Assembly: GCF_007830545.1 (NCBI RefSeq)
Contig: NZ_VLLF01000009.1
Location: forward strand, 1 to 64,000
Length of the DNA stretch: 64,000 nucleotides
Direction: 5' to 3'
Origin: Roseibium hamelinense
GTDB taxonomy: Bacteria > Pseudomonadota > Alphaproteobacteria > Rhizobiales > Stappiaceae
The position numbers and the translations under genes were made by a program. Within the stretch, counting starts at the first letter, position 1. The number at the start of each line of letters is the position of its first letter. Shown one piece after another: positions 44,084 through 54,363 of the stretch. A model generated the notes under the pieces. That model was not told where the DNA came from. It did no database searches and saw only the letters and a list, made by a program, of their open reading frames with translations.

Positions 44084-45436
44084 TCAAGCCTTCTGCTTTT
44101 TTGAGAGCCCGAATAGGCACACAATAAGAACGACGCCTGTCAACGCTCCTGTGGCAATAAACACGAGACTAAAATCGTTGCCCAAAGCAAACAATGCGCT
44201 CGAGACTGCGATACTGATCGTTCCACCAATCATCTGCGCCGTCATCGTGATCCCACCACCTTGCCCGTGTTTGTGATCTGGCAAGGATGCCATGATCACA
44301 GTCTGTGTAGGGATGAATAAAAACGGGAAAGCGATTCCCGCAATTAGCAATGCGGCACCGAACAAAACAAGGCTCGACCAGATGACCCCAGCCGACAGCA
44401 ATATCATGCAAACGAGCATGCCTAGAAGGCCAAAATACACCAGCTTGGAGGGGTGCATCCGGTCGGTTAGCGACCCGCACAGGGGTGCGATGAAGGGTTG
44501 GAGCACAGCAGATAGCATGATCAGCATCCCCGCACCCAACGGGCTGAACCCAAGAACCTGTTGAGCATATAACGCCGCGAACACAAAAATCGGCATTTTG
44601 GCATACTGGGCGTAGAACATGACGAGGTTGCTTGTCGCAAACATGCGGTTCTGAAACAGGTCGACTTCAATCAAAGGCGTTTTCTGATGAAGCTCGACCC
44701 ATACAAATCCCGCAAGCAAGGCTGCACCAAGCAGTAGAGAACAAATGATAAAGGGGTTGTCCCAGCCCCAGTCTTCGGCCTCCATCAAGGAGAATACAAG
44801 ACAAAACATGCCGCTTGCGATGAGCACCAGACCCGTCCAGTCGATGGGCGTTCGGGGCGGACGAGACACATCGCGCCACGATAGTGCCGAAACAATAGCA
44901 ATTGCCAGAACGATTGGCGGATTAACCCAGAATATTAAGCGCCACGAAACGAGATCCGTTAACATTCCGCCGACAAATGGGCCCGAGGCCAGGAACACGG
45001 TACCCACCGCCCCGCCAAGTCCCAAGGCTGTTCCTCTTTGTTCTCTGGGAAAAGTCATGGTGGTCATAGCGACAAACAACGGAAAAATGACAGCAGCACC
45101 AACACCTTGCAGTGCTCTGGCAGCAATTAAGGCCGAACCTGTCGGCGCCAATCCTCCTAGCACCGAAAATGTCGCAAATATCGCAAGTCCGATGCGGAAC
45201 ATGCGAAGAATGCCGAATTGATCGGCCAACCGTCCGCTGACCGCCACAAAACAGGCAAACGACAAGAGGTAGGCATTTACGACCCAGTGCCCCACGGTTG
45301 CCGACAGTGACAGGTCCTTCTGGATCGTGGGTAGCGCAACCCCGACGGCTGTCTCGTCCAAAAGCACCAAACCCAACACGCAACTCACTGCGGCCAGAAG
45401 CCACCAACGTCTATTGTTTTCGGTAATGATCGGCAT
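44084..45436 (-). CDS. MFS exporter, DHA2 (EmrB/QacA) family
   Basis: 450 aa with about twelve to fourteen hydrophobic helices. Signature motifs: LDETAVGVALPTIQKDL in helix 1 (family motif LDxTxVNVALP), GRLADQFG (motif A), and motif C GPFVGGMLTDLVSWRLIFW. It exports drugs or metabolites by proton antiport. It ends 49 bp before arsR on the same strand; no arsenic-specific feature is seen, so co-function is only positional. Its Shine-Dalgarno GGGAG (minus strand) is the 3' arm of an upstream hairpin. Confidence 0.88.
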   Translation of the reverse strand: MPIITENNRRWWLLAAVSCVLGLVLLDETAVGVALPTIQKDLSLSATVGHWVVNAYLLSFACFVAVSGRLADQFGILRMFRIGLAIFATFSVLGGLAPTGSALIAARALQGVGAAVIFPLFVAMTTMTFPREQRGTALGLGGAVGTVFLASGPFVGGMLTDLVSWRLIFWVNPPIVLAIAIVSALSWRDVSRPPRTPIDWTGLVLIASGMFCLVFSLMEAEDWGWDNPFIICSLLLGAALLAGFVWVELHQKTPLIEVDLFQNRMFATSNLVMFYAQYAKMPIFVFAALYAQQVLGFSPLGAGMLIMLSAVLQPFIAPLCGSLTDRMHPSKLVYFGLLGMLVCMILLSAGVIWSSLVLFGAALLIAGIAFPFLFIPTQTVIMASLPDHKHGQGGGITMTAQMIGGTISIAVSSALFALGNDFSLVFIATGALTGVVLIVCLFGLSKKQKA

Positions 45437-45468
45437 AAAAAAGCTCCCAGGGAGTACCCCCCGGGAGC
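45437..45468 (-). terminator. Terminator-like hairpin that also covers the Shine-Dalgarno of the MFS gene
   Basis: GGCTCCC...GGGAGC stem (45443-45468, one A-C mismatch, loop near 45453-45458) followed on the minus strand by six Ts and the MFS ATG at 45436. It can terminate the dpp operon, and its GGGAG is spaced 7 nt before the MFS ATG. It may therefore also gate MFS translation. Confidence 0.7.
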
Positions 45469-45518
45469 CTATCCTAATTCTAGACTAACCTACCACCGGT
45501 TTCGCCGCTGTATCCGAC

Positions 45519-46355
45519 TTAAGCCGCGTCCGCTTTCAAGGCCAGACGCTTGCGTATGCTGGCGACATCTGCTTGTGGCGTCGCAGCAAACAGCTTCTTG
45601 GTATAGTCGTGCTGAGGAGCATTAAAGACCTCATCACGTGTTCCATATTCGACGACTTCGCCAAAATACATCACCATCACCTTGTCGGAGAGATAACGAA
45701 CGACCGATAAATCGTGGCTAATAAACACATATGTCAAACCCATTTCGTCTTGCAGGTCTTTCAGCAAGTTGAGGATCTGCGCCTGCACAGAAAGATCAAG
45801 TGCCGACACGGGTTCATCGAGCACCAGGAGCTTTGGCTTGAGCATGATCGCGCGTGCAATCGCGATACGCTGGCGTTGCCCGCCGGAGAACATATGCGGA
45901 TACCGACCATAGTGTTCCGGCTGGAGACCAACTTTTTGCAGCATTTGGAGGGCGAGATCGCGCCTTTCGACGGCTGGCATGTCCGTATTTAGAAGCAACG
46001 GCTCTTCCAGGACATCACCAATTTTCTGCCGCGGGTTCAGCGAACCATATGGGTTTTGGAAGACAATTTGCACCCTCTGGCGCATTTCCTTCGAAATTCC
46101 GGTTTTGGCGATGTTGATCGGCAGTCCATCCACTTCGATAGAACCTGAACTTTGTGCATCAATCATTGTCAGCATTCTGGCGAGTGTGGATTTTCCGCAC
46201 CCGCTCTCACCAACAACAGCCAATGTTGTACCACGCTCGACGTCAAAACTGACACCTTTGACGGCAGTCAGACTTTTTGCCTTGCGAAACATCGTCGCTT
46301 TGGTCTCATAGACCCTGTAAAGGTCCCGCACTTTTAGAATGGTGTCGCCGCTCAT
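45519..46355 (-). CDS. dppF: Dipeptide/oligopeptide ABC transporter ATPase (DppF type)
   Basis: 278 aa. Walker A VGESGCGKST, signature MFSGGQRQRIAIARA, Walker B LLVLDEPVSALDL, and switch ISHDLSVVRYL. Family Cys-rich C-terminal end is reduced. Start codon overlaps the stop of the dppD-type gene by one base (TGATG). The last gene of the five-gene operon. Confidence 0.9.
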   Translation of the reverse strand: MSGDTILKVRDLYRVYETKATMFRKAKSLTAVKGVSFDVERGTTLAVVGESGCGKSTLARMLTMIDAQSSGSIEVDGLPINIAKTGISKEMRQRVQIVFQNPYGSLNPRQKIGDVLEEPLLLNTDMPAVERRDLALQMLQKVGLQPEHYGRYPHMFSGGQRQRIAIARAIMLKPKLLVLDEPVSALDLSVQAQILNLLKDLQDEMGLTYVFISHDLSVVRYLSDKVMVMYFGEVVEYGTRDEVFNAPQHDYTKKLFAATPQADVASIRKRLALKADAA

Positions 46356-47191
46356 CAGAAGCCTCCCGCTTCCGCAAAATCGCTAACCGTCGGTAGTCGG
46401 TCACCTGTTGCATTTTCAGGCAAGGCCGACAGCAGCGCTTTCGTGTAAGGATTTTGTGGGCGCTCAAACAGGGACAGAACGTCAGCTTCTTCCATCTTGC
46501 GGCCCTTGTACTGCACGATCACGCGGTCAGCAGTTTCCGCAACTACACCCATGTCATGGGTAATCATAATCAAGCCCATGCCGCTGTCTCTTTGCAATTG
46601 TACGAGCAAGTCCAAGATCTGTTTTTGAATTGTAACATCAAGCGCAGTTGTTGGCTCATCCGCGATCAAAAGTTTGGGCGAGCAAGCAATTGCCATCGCG
46701 ATCATGACACGCTGGCACTGACCACCTGACATTTGGTGCGGGAACGCATTGAAACGGCCCTCAGGATCCGGCAGGCCGACCGCATGCATGAGCTCCAACA
46801 CGCGGGTCTTGACCTTTTTCCCCCGAAGGTCGGTGTGCGCCTTCAGGGTCTCGCCAAGCTGGAAACCCACAGTGAAACATGGATTGAGACTTGCGATTGG
46901 TTCCTGAAAGATCATCGAGATGTCTTTACCGATTACCCTTCTGCGGTCTCTGGCTGAGAGCGTTTGAAGGTCGAGGCCCTCAAACTCCATCTTGTCGGCA
47001 GCAATTGTTGCGCTGTCAGGCAGAAGACCCATTGTCGCCAGCATCGCAACAGATTTCCCTGAGCCGGATTCTCCAACGATGGCCAGTACTTCCCCGGCGT
47101 CTACGGTGTAGTCCACACCATCGAGTGCCTTAAACGGACCCTTAGCTGTGTCAAATTCCACCTTGAGATTTCTGATTTCAAGAAGAGACAT
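46355..47191 (-). CDS. dppD: Dipeptide/oligopeptide ABC transporter ATPase (DppD type)
   Basis: 278 aa. Walker A VGESGSGKSV, QEP in Q-loop (IFQEPIASLNP), signature MSGGQCQRVMIAMAI (LSGGQ variant), Walker B LLIADEPTTALDV, switch ITHDMGVVAET. Forms a heterodimer with the downstream DppF-type ATPase. Starts 3 bp after the dppC-type gene. Confidence 0.9.
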   Translation of the reverse strand: MSLLEIRNLKVEFDTAKGPFKALDGVDYTVDAGEVLAIVGESGSGKSVAMLATMGLLPDSATIAADKMEFEGLDLQTLSARDRRRVIGKDISMIFQEPIASLNPCFTVGFQLGETLKAHTDLRGKKVKTRVLELMHAVGLPDPEGRFNAFPHQMSGGQCQRVMIAMAIACSPKLLIADEPTTALDVTIQKQILDLLVQLQRDSGMGLIMITHDMGVVAETADRVIVQYKGRKMEEADVLSLFERPQNPYTKALLSALPENATGDRLPTVSDFAEAGGF

Positions 47192-47194
47192 GGA

Positions 47195-48145
47195 TCAGCT
47201 CCTCTTCAATTTTGGATCGAGCGCATCCCGCAACCCATCGCCGACCAGGTTAATGGCGAGCACGGTTACAAGGATGGCAATGCCCGGGAAAGTAACGACC
47301 CACCAAGCACTTAGGATGAACTCGCGTGCCTCGGACAGCATCGTGCCCCATTCTGGGGTCGGCGGTTGCGCACCCATCCCAAGAAAGCCGAGCGCGGCCG
47401 CGTCCAGAATTGCATTCGAGAAAGCCAGCGTTGCCTGGACAATGAGCGGGGCCAGGCAATTGGGAAGAATCGTTTTGAACATGAGCCGGATATGTCCTGC
47501 ACCGGCGACACGCGCTGCGACCACGTAGTCGCGATTACGCTCGGCAAGGACAGCCGCGCGGGTCAATCGTACAAAATGCGGCTGAAGGACGATGGCGATG
47601 GCGATCATCGCGTTAACAAGGCCCGGACCGAGGATCGCCACCAGCACGAGCGCGAGCAACAAGGACGGGAAAGATAGGATGATATCCATCAATCGCATGA
47701 TCAATGTGTCAACGATGCCGCGCATATAGCCAGCGATCAGACCAATCACAATTCCGCCGGTCAGGGAAACCGCTACAACAATGATCCCGATAAACAGCGA
47801 AAACCGCGCGCCATAGATCAAGCGGGAGAGAATGTCACGACCAACGGCATCGGTTCCAAGAAGAAAGGAAGTGGTGCCACCGTCTTCCCAGAACGGAGGC
47901 GTTAGAAAGTTCTCCCGAAACTGAAAGCCGGGATCATGCGGGGCGACCCAAGGCGCCAGCGCAGCAACCACGACAAGTGCGGAGAAGATCACTAGCCCGA
48001 CAACAGCGCCCTTATTTTGCGAAAAATAATACCAGAATTCGGCCAGCTGCGCTTTTGTCGCGCTCCGGCTTTCCTTTTCCAGCTGAGTGAGATCGGCCGA
48101 AACGGCCGGGGGTTGGTTCTTCATTCTTACTATCCCTCGGCTCAT
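47195..48145 (-). CDS. dppC: Dipeptide/oligopeptide ABC transporter permease (DppC type)
   Basis: 316 aa. Cytosolic N-terminus (~1-42), helix 1 near 48-68, then the OppC-type domain with DAVGRDILSRLIYGARFSL and permease loop VVAARVAGAGHIRLMFKTIL. ATGA overlap with the dppB-type gene (start 48145, stop 48142-48144). Confidence 0.92.
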   Translation of the reverse strand: MSRGIVRMKNQPPAVSADLTQLEKESRSATKAQLAEFWYYFSQNKGAVVGLVIFSALVVVAALAPWVAPHDPGFQFRENFLTPPFWEDGGTTSFLLGTDAVGRDILSRLIYGARFSLFIGIIVVAVSLTGGIVIGLIAGYMRGIVDTLIMRLMDIILSFPSLLLALVLVAILGPGLVNAMIAIAIVLQPHFVRLTRAAVLAERNRDYVVAARVAGAGHIRLMFKTILPNCLAPLIVQATLAFSNAILDAAALGFLGMGAQPPTPEWGTMLSEAREFILSAWWVVTFPGIAILVTVLAINLVGDGLRDALDPKLKRS

Positions 48146-49149
48146 GTGTGACGAATACGGGGATTAACGAGACCGTAGAGCACATCGACGATCAGGTTCA
48201 CCACCATGATTATGCCGGCGATTAACAGCAGCCCTCCCTGGACGACGAAGTAGTCACGGCGCGAGATGCTATCCACCAGCCATTTACCGATGCCGGGCCA
48301 TGAGAAAATCGTTTCGGTCAAGATTGCCCCGGCAAGCAAGACACCCACCTGAAGGCCAATGGTCGTAATCACCGGTATTAGCGCATTTCGAAGCGCATGA
48401 AGGCCTACAACTTGATGCGGTGGCAAACCCTTGGCGCGCGCCGTGCGAACATAATCTTCGCCAAGCACTTCAAGCATGGCGGACCGGGTCTGACGCGCAA
48501 TAACAGCCAGCGGAATTGTCGCCAAGACGATCGACGGCAGGATGAGATGCTGAACGGCAGACAAAAATGCACCTTTTTGTCCTGACAGAAGGCTGTCGAT
48601 CAGCATGAAACCCGTTACTTGAGGAAAGAAGTACAGCAACGAAATTCGGCCGGATACCGGCGTCCATTGCAAAATTCCGGAAAACAAAATGATCAGGAGC
48701 AGCCCCCACCAGAAAATCGGCATGGAGTAGCCAACAAGGGCTGTGCCCATGATTGCCTGATCGGCAACCGAGCCACGTTTGACCGCCGCAAAAATGCCGG
48801 CCGGAATCCCAAGACAGATCGCAATAATGATAGCGCATAGCGCCAGTTCTGCGGTCGCGGGAAACAGAGTTAGAAACTCGTCGAGGACCGGTTTTTTGGA
48901 AGCGAACGAAACACCCAAGTCACCTTGAAAAATCCCGGCAACGTAGTCGATATATTGTTGCCAGTACGGCTTGTTGAACCCCAACTGCTCCATAACTTCC
49001 GCCTTGCGTTCGGGCGAAATACCACGTTCACCTGCTAACAATTCAGCCGGGTCTCCCGGCAAAAGGCGGATAAACGAAAAGGCGACCAACGTGACGCCAA
49101 GGAACGTCGGGATCAACAGGCCGACCCGGCCTAGAAGAAAGCGAAGCAT
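48142..49149 (-). CDS. dppB: Dipeptide/oligopeptide ABC transporter permease (DppB type)
   Basis: 335 aa. N-terminal helix (LLIPTFLGVTLVAFSFI), motif LLPGDPAELLAG, EAA-type loop VRTARAKGLPPHQVVGLHAL and six helices. Separated by 117 bp with strong hairpins from the binding-protein gene. Confidence 0.92.
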   Translation of the reverse strand: MLRFLLGRVGLLIPTFLGVTLVAFSFIRLLPGDPAELLAGERGISPERKAEVMEQLGFNKPYWQQYIDYVAGIFQGDLGVSFASKKPVLDEFLTLFPATAELALCAIIIAICLGIPAGIFAAVKRGSVADQAIMGTALVGYSMPIFWWGLLLIILFSGILQWTPVSGRISLLYFFPQVTGFMLIDSLLSGQKGAFLSAVQHLILPSIVLATIPLAVIARQTRSAMLEVLGEDYVRTARAKGLPPHQVVGLHALRNALIPVITTIGLQVGVLLAGAILTETIFSWPGIGKWLVDSISRRDYFVVQGGLLLIAGIIMVVNLIVDVLYGLVNPRIRHT

Positions 49150-49172
49150 GATTTAAGGGTCCAGATGTGGAA

Positions 49173-49214
49173 GGCCAGCGGAACCAGTCAGGAAACTGAC
49201 TGGTTCCGCCGGCC
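49173..49214. promoter_or_regulatory. Intercistronic hairpin between dppA and dppB
   Basis: A near-perfect 19-bp stem (GGCC-x-GCGGAACCAGTCAG with CTGACTGGTTCCGC-x-GGCC) closes on a GAAA loop, followed by a second GC-rich repeat (GCCGGCGC...GGCCGGC, 49229-49250). No T-run follows, so it probably stabilises the upstream message or lowers distal expression. Confidence 0.75.
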
Positions 49215-49266
49215 AATTAGGCTTTGACGCCGGCGCACTGGGCCGGCGCGCTATTTGCGAGCGGAC

Positions 49267-50874
49267 TTACTCGCTAATGTCGACACCGTCAAACCAGTGA
49301 CCACCAAGCGGATCCATCACATAACCTGACACTTTGGAAGACATTGGCATGAAAACGACCGAGTGCGCGATCGTGGCCCATGGTGCTTCTTCTTTGAAGA
49401 TGACCTGAGCTTCTTCATACAGCTTGGTCCGTTCAGCTTTGTCTGTGATCGTTTTAGCTTTTTGGGTTAGCGCATCGAACTCCTCGTTGCACCACTGCGC
49501 GCGGTTCGAACCGCCCACCGCATCACAGCCCAAAAGCACCGCCAGGAAGTTGTCCGGGTCCCCGTTGTCACCTGTCCAACCCAGCAACACCGCACCGTCG
49601 CGTTCCTCGTCCTTGGATCGCGACAAATATTCACCCCACTCGTAAGACACGATCTCGACATTGACGCCGACATTCGCAAAGTCGGCCTGTATGACTTCGG
49701 CCATGCGGCGAGCATTCGGATTGTATGGACGCTGAACCGGCATTGCCCAAACTTTCATGGACAGATCTTCCACACCGGCAGCGGCGAGCATTTCTTTCGC
49801 CAACTCCGGATTGTAGTCGTCATCCTCGATCGCATCGTTATACGACCACATTGTGGGCGGGATCGGATTCTTAGCGCTTTGGCCTGACCCTTGGAAAACG
49901 GCGTCCAAAATGGCTTGTTTGTTGATCGCGTGGTTCAAAGCCTTGCGGACTTCCTTTTTGTCGAAAGGCGCAACTTTAGTGTTGTAGGCGAGGTAACCAA
50001 CATTCAGGCCTTGCTGCTCCATAAGCGTCAGATTGGAGTCTGCACGAATGTCCTCGATATCCGCCGGAGCCGGATACGGCATGACATGACATTCACCGGC
50101 TTTCAGCTTCTGCAAACGTACCGAAGCGTCTGGCGTGATCGCGAAGATAAGGTTGTCGATTGGCTGCTTGCCGTTCCAATAGTCACCAAAAGTAGCGTAC
50201 CGGATTACGGCATCCTTCTGGTAACCCACAAACGAGAACGGTCCAGTTCCCACGGGCTGCTGATTGAGCTGCTCTTTGGTTCCAGCCTCGGCAAGCTGGG
50301 CTGCATATTCTGCAGACAAAACTGATGCAAAGTCCATCGCAAGATTGGCAAGCATCGGCGCTTCTGGGCGAGTCAATACAAACTTGACGGTGTAGTCGTC
50401 GACTTTGACGATATCCTTGATCAGGTCCGGCATGGACATTGCGTTGAAATATTCCCAGGATGCACCTGCGGTGTATTCATGCCAGGCGCTGTCCTTGTCC
50501 AACTGCCGACCAAACGAAAAAATAACATCGTCGGCGTTAAATTCCCGTGTCGGGGTAAAGTAACTTGTAGTGTGGAATTTCACACCTTTTCGAAGATTGA
50601 ATGTGTACTCGAGACCATCTTCGGACACTTCCCAACTTTCAGCGAGACCTGGCAGAACTTCTGTTGTTCCGCGCTTGAACTCAACCAAGCGGTTGTAAAG
50701 CGGCTTGGAAGACGCATCGAACGTCGTGCCCGCAGTGTAAAGTGCGGTGTCAAAGCCCTCCGGCGATCCTTCAGAGCAGTAGACCAATGTCTTCGCTGAT
50801 GCACCAGTTGCAACGAGCACGGCAAGGCTGGCGCCAAGAAGGGTAGCCTTCAAGGTGTTACGCATTTTCATCAA
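49267..50874 (-). CDS. dppA: Periplasmic dipeptide-binding protein (DppA type)
   Basis: 535 aa with a signal peptide (LKATLLGASLAVLVATGASA, cleavage near residue 27). SBP_bac_5 family features: LVYCSEGSPEGFDTALY, GLEYTFNLRKGVKFH, NADDVIFSF, RKALNHAINKQAI and GWTGDNGDPDNFL, all close to enteric DppA, which imports dipeptides and haem-type ligands. First gene of the operon, preceded by an AT-rich 292-bp region. Confidence 0.93.
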   Translation of the reverse strand: MMKMRNTLKATLLGASLAVLVATGASAKTLVYCSEGSPEGFDTALYTAGTTFDASSKPLYNRLVEFKRGTTEVLPGLAESWEVSEDGLEYTFNLRKGVKFHTTSYFTPTREFNADDVIFSFGRQLDKDSAWHEYTAGASWEYFNAMSMPDLIKDIVKVDDYTVKFVLTRPEAPMLANLAMDFASVLSAEYAAQLAEAGTKEQLNQQPVGTGPFSFVGYQKDAVIRYATFGDYWNGKQPIDNLIFAITPDASVRLQKLKAGECHVMPYPAPADIEDIRADSNLTLMEQQGLNVGYLAYNTKVAPFDKKEVRKALNHAINKQAILDAVFQGSGQSAKNPIPPTMWSYNDAIEDDDYNPELAKEMLAAAGVEDLSMKVWAMPVQRPYNPNARRMAEVIQADFANVGVNVEIVSYEWGEYLSRSKDEERDGAVLLGWTGDNGDPDNFLAVLLGCDAVGGSNRAQWCNEEFDALTQKAKTITDKAERTKLYEEAQVIFKEEAPWATIAHSVVFMPMSSKVSGYVMDPLGGHWFDGVDISE

Positions 50875-50990
50875 TTTGTTCTCCCCTTGATGAAGCAGCG
50901 GGGCATCGCATCATTGGGTTTGTGCGAATAAGGTTTGGCCCGCGCTAGCGCAAACTAAGGCTTTTTTTAGATGCAAAATCAATAGCAAAA

Positions 50991-51023
50991 AATTTTCTAA
51001 TATTGATCATTTTAAGAAAAATT
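50991..51023. promoter_or_regulatory. AT-rich inverted repeat upstream of dppA
   Basis: Arms TTTTCT (50993-50998) and AGAAAA (51015-51020), nearly symmetric over a longer span, lie about 120-150 bp upstream of dppA in the only sizeable spacer of this stretch. Possible regulator site; no matching regulator identified. Confidence 0.35.
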
Positions 51024-51166
51024 ATGCACTAAGTACCAAAACGTATAGCAAAATTATGGTCAATTTTGCTCGCCTGCGAGAGAAAAAATCCACCGCAAGT
51101 TTCGAAAATCAGCTTTAACTGCCTGATATTACTTACCTTGTCAAAAGTTACGCATTACGCTTTTTG

Positions 51167-52657
51167 TCAGGCTTCGGATCGCGTTCGTCGGACTGCATCG
51201 CGCCAGCCAGCCATTAATTCATCTCTGACGGAAGCAGCCATCGACGGCTCAAACCGCCGATCCAAATGCCATTTATTGGAAAACTCTGCCTGACCAGGCC
51301 AAGCACCGGACCTTGAGCCGGCAAGCCACGCTGCTCCCAGCGCTGTCGTTTCAGCAACTTTTGGGCGGTCAACCGGTGCCCCCAGTATGTCGGCGAGGAA
51401 TTGCATCGTCCAATCCGACGCGGTCATACCGCCGTCAACGCGCAGGACAGTCTGCCCAGATGCGGTCCAATCGTCCTGCATGGCGTCCAAGAGATCACGG
51501 GTTTGGTACCCCACGCTTTCAAGAGCGGCTCGAGCAAAATCGGCAGGCCCGGTGGCGCGGGTCAACCCGTAGATCGCCCCACGTGCATCTGCATCCCAGT
51601 ACGGGGCTCCTAACCCTACAAAAGCAGGCACTAGGTAAATTGAGTTTTTGCGATCCGCCTGCTCGGCCAGTTCCTGAGTTTCTGTCGCGGATTTTATGAG
51701 CCCAAGACCATCGCGGAGCCACTGAACTGCAGCTCCAGCGACAAAAATCGACCCCTCAAGTGCATATGTCGTTTCTCCGCCGAGGCGGTACGCAACCGTC
51801 GTCAAAAGACGGTTTCGAGATGCCACTGGATTTGTGCCGGTATTGATCAGGGTAAAACAGCCGGTACCGTAGGTCGACTTGACCATTCCCGGCTCGAAAC
51901 AGGCCTGACCAAGTGTTGCAGCCTGCTGGTCGCCAGCAACGCCGAGAATCGCCAGGGGTTTGCCGAACAAATCGGACCGGGCCATGCCGAAGTCGTCCGC
52001 GCAGTCGCGCACTTCAGGCAGCATGCTCATGGGGATCCGCAGAAGCTTGCAGAGTTCGTCGTCCCATGCGTTTTCATGGATGTTGTAAATAAGCGTTCGG
52101 GAAGCATTTGTGGCGTCGGTAACGTGGCTTTCGCCACCAGTCAGATTCCAGATGAGCCAGCTATCTACGGTTCCAAATGCAAGTTCGCCGCGTTCGGCTC
52201 GTTCTCGAACGCCTTCAACATTGTCGAGAATCCAGGCAATCTTCGTTCCAGAAAAATAAGGATCAAGCAGCAACCCTGTTTTGGCCGTAAAGACATTTTC
52301 GTGCCCCTCTTCCCTCATTTTGGCGCAAAACTCGGACGTGCGCCGGTCTTGCCAAACAATCGCGTTGTACACCGCCTTACCGGTTTTCCGGTCCCAAACA
52401 ACCGTTGTTTCACGCTGGTTGGTGATGCCTATTGCAGCGACATCGCTAATCGAAACATGCGCCCGTTCAATGGCTTCCCGGCAGACGGAGGCCGTCGTTG
52501 ACCAAAGATCTTCCGGATCGTGCTCAACCCAACCGGATTTCGGAAAATGCTGAGCGAACTCGCGCTGCCCAACGCTGATAGGTTGAAAGTCTTCGCCGAA
52601 CAAAATCGCGCGGCTGGATGTTGTTCCTTGATCGATTGCCAATATGGAACCAGCCAT
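51167..52657 (-). CDS. glpK: Glycerol kinase
   Basis: 496 aa, FGGY family at the usual length. [14 protein letters not shown] (phosphate-binding N-terminus), [41 protein letters not shown] and the C-terminal [21 protein letters not shown] block. Phosphorylates glycerol to sn-glycerol-3-phosphate in the cytosol. It lies 53 bp after glpD on the same strand; TTTTTTCGTTCG upstream may be a GlpR site. Confidence 0.96.
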   Translation of the reverse strand: MAGSILAIDQGTTSSRAILFGEDFQPISVGQREFAQHFPKSGWVEHDPEDLWSTTASVCREAIERAHVSISDVAAIGITNQRETTVVWDRKTGKAVYNAIVWQDRRTSEFCAKMREEGHENVFTAKTGLLLDPYFSGTKIAWILDNVEGVRERAERGELAFGTVDSWLIWNLTGGESHVTDATNASRTLIYNIHENAWDDELCKLLRIPMSMLPEVRDCADDFGMARSDLFGKPLAILGVAGDQQAATLGQACFEPGMVKSTYGTGCFTLINTGTNPVASRNRLLTTVAYRLGGETTYALEGSIFVAGAAVQWLRDGLGLIKSATETQELAEQADRKNSIYLVPAFVGLGAPYWDADARGAIYGLTRATGPADFARAALESVGYQTRDLLDAMQDDWTASGQTVLRVDGGMTASDWTMQFLADILGAPVDRPKVAETTALGAAWLAGSRSGAWPGQAEFSNKWHLDRRFEPSMAASVRDELMAGWRDAVRRTRSEA

Positions 52658-52710
52658 GGCAAACTCCCCAATATTGCTTTTTTCGTTCGCGCTATTTGAC
52701 GCGTTGGTTT

Positions 52711-54231
52711 TTATGCGGCGGCTCCGGCCTTCTGGGCAAGATAGTCGGACAGGTAACGATCAAGTTTGACCAGATCTGATCCTGTCAGCCGCAGACCGAG
52801 TTTGGACCTTCGCCAGGCGATATCGTCAGATGTCCGAGCCCATTCCCGATCAACAAGCCATTTGACTTCTGCTTCATAGAGGTCGGCGCCAAAATGATGC
52901 CCAAGATCGGCAATTGATTTTGCGCCCCCAAGAATGTGCTGGCTATCTGTGCCGTATGCATGCATTAGCCTTTTGGCGAAACGCTCCCCTAAGAACGGAT
53001 AGCTGTCCCTCAGTCCGCTTACCTGGTCTGCGAAGGACAAAACATCGAAGTCTCCCCCTGGCAAAGGTGCGTTTGCAGTCCAGATCCCTTTGTTGAAGGG
53101 CAGAAATGGCGTGACTTTCTCCAACGCGTGCTCCGCCAACTTTCGATAGGTGGTGATCTTTCCCCCGAAAACCGAAAGTAAAGCTGGGCTTTCCTTACCA
53201 CCCTCAAGTTCAAGAACATAGTCGCGGGTAGCAGCCTTTGCGTCCTCTGCGCCGTCATCGTAAAGCGGCCGGACACCGGAATAGGTGTGAACCACATCGT
53301 CTTTGGTAACCGCCCTCTCGAAATACTCACTCACAGCCTTGCAAAGATACGATACCTCGTCATTAGAAATAGTGACCTCACCTGGGTCCGACTGGTAGTC
53401 CACATCGGTCGTGCCAATTAGCGTAAAATCTGTTTCATATGGGATCGCAAAGATGATCCGACCGTCTCCATTTTGGAAAATGAAACACCGGTCGTGTGTA
53501 TAGAGCCTAGGAACGACGATGTGACTCCCCTTTACCAACCGCACGTTCGATGTGCGGTTTGCGCCAACAACCCCAGAAAGCATGTCTGCGACCCAAGGCC
53601 CGGCCGCATTCACAAGAACAGAAGCAGTGACCGTGCTCTCCTCACCGGTCTCTAAATTCCGCAAATCAATTCGCCAAAGCTTTCCTTCCCGCCGAGCGCT
53701 GTAGCACTTCGTTCTCGTAAGAATCTCGGCACCACGGTCAGCCGCATCGCGCGCATTCAGCACAACAAGCCGAGCGTCTTCGACCCAGCAATCGGAGTAT
53801 TCAAATCCTTTACTGAATAGCGACTTCAGACCTTCAGAAAACGGCGCACGGTCCAGTTTCACTGTTTTGGTTGCGGGCAACAGCTTCCGTCCACCAAGGT
53901 GGTCATAAAGGAACAATCCAAGTCGAAGGAGCCAAGCCGGCCGGAGATCTTTGTGATGCGGAAGTATGAAACGGAGTGGCCATACAATATGCGGCGCAGC
54001 GCGCCACAGGACTTCCCGCTCTTTCAGTGCTTTTCGGACCAGGTCGAACTCGTAGTATTCAAGATAGCGCAGCCCGCCATGAATGAGTTTCGTTGACGCG
54101 GAAGAGGTGGCACCGGCGAGGTCGCCCATTTCAGCCAGAAGCACGCTGGCACCTCGGCCGACAGCATCTCTGGCGATACCTGTACCGTTGATCCCACCGC
54201 CAATGACCACGAGATCGTAGTCTGGTGCCAT
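52711..54231 (-). CDS. glpD: Glycerol-3-phosphate dehydrogenase (aerobic, FAD)
   Basis: 506 aa from the ATG at 54231 with GGAGG 5 nt upstream ([18 protein letters not shown] is the normal N-terminus); the longer frame to 54309 is rejected. FAD motif as above, [34 protein letters not shown] and the C-terminal DUF/Asp-rich domain ([20 protein letters not shown]) match GlpD. Oxidises glycerol-3-phosphate to dihydroxyacetone phosphate at the membrane, feeding quinone. Works directly after glpK. Confidence 0.95.
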   Translation of the reverse strand: MAPDYDLVVIGGGINGTGIARDAVGRGASVLLAEMGDLAGATSSASTKLIHGGLRYLEYYEFDLVRKALKEREVLWRAAPHIVWPLRFILPHHKDLRPAWLLRLGLFLYDHLGGRKLLPATKTVKLDRAPFSEGLKSLFSKGFEYSDCWVEDARLVVLNARDAADRGAEILTRTKCYSARREGKLWRIDLRNLETGEESTVTASVLVNAAGPWVADMLSGVVGANRTSNVRLVKGSHIVVPRLYTHDRCFIFQNGDGRIIFAIPYETDFTLIGTTDVDYQSDPGEVTISNDEVSYLCKAVSEYFERAVTKDDVVHTYSGVRPLYDDGAEDAKAATRDYVLELEGGKESPALLSVFGGKITTYRKLAEHALEKVTPFLPFNKGIWTANAPLPGGDFDVLSFADQVSGLRDSYPFLGERFAKRLMHAYGTDSQHILGGAKSIADLGHHFGADLYEAEVKWLVDREWARTSDDIAWRRSKLGLRLTGSDLVKLDRYLSDYLAQKAGAAA

Positions 54232-54268
54232 ATCTGCCTCCGACGTAGCCGCACATGCGAATTGAAGT

Positions 54269-54300
54269 CGAAAACGAAAATAAAACGAAACTTTCCGAAA
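54269..54300. promoter_or_regulatory. CGAAA repeat cluster upstream of glpD (GlpR-like operators)
   Basis: Four CGAAA copies start at 54269, 54275, 54286 and 54296 (TTTCG on the coding strand). DeoR-type GlpR repressors bind TTTCGTTTTCG-like sites. No glpR gene is present in the window. Confidence 0.5.
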
Positions 54301-54363
54301 TTCAATCAAACAAATCGGCGCATCCCCTTCTCAAAGGATGCGCGCCTGTATGTTTCAATTCCC

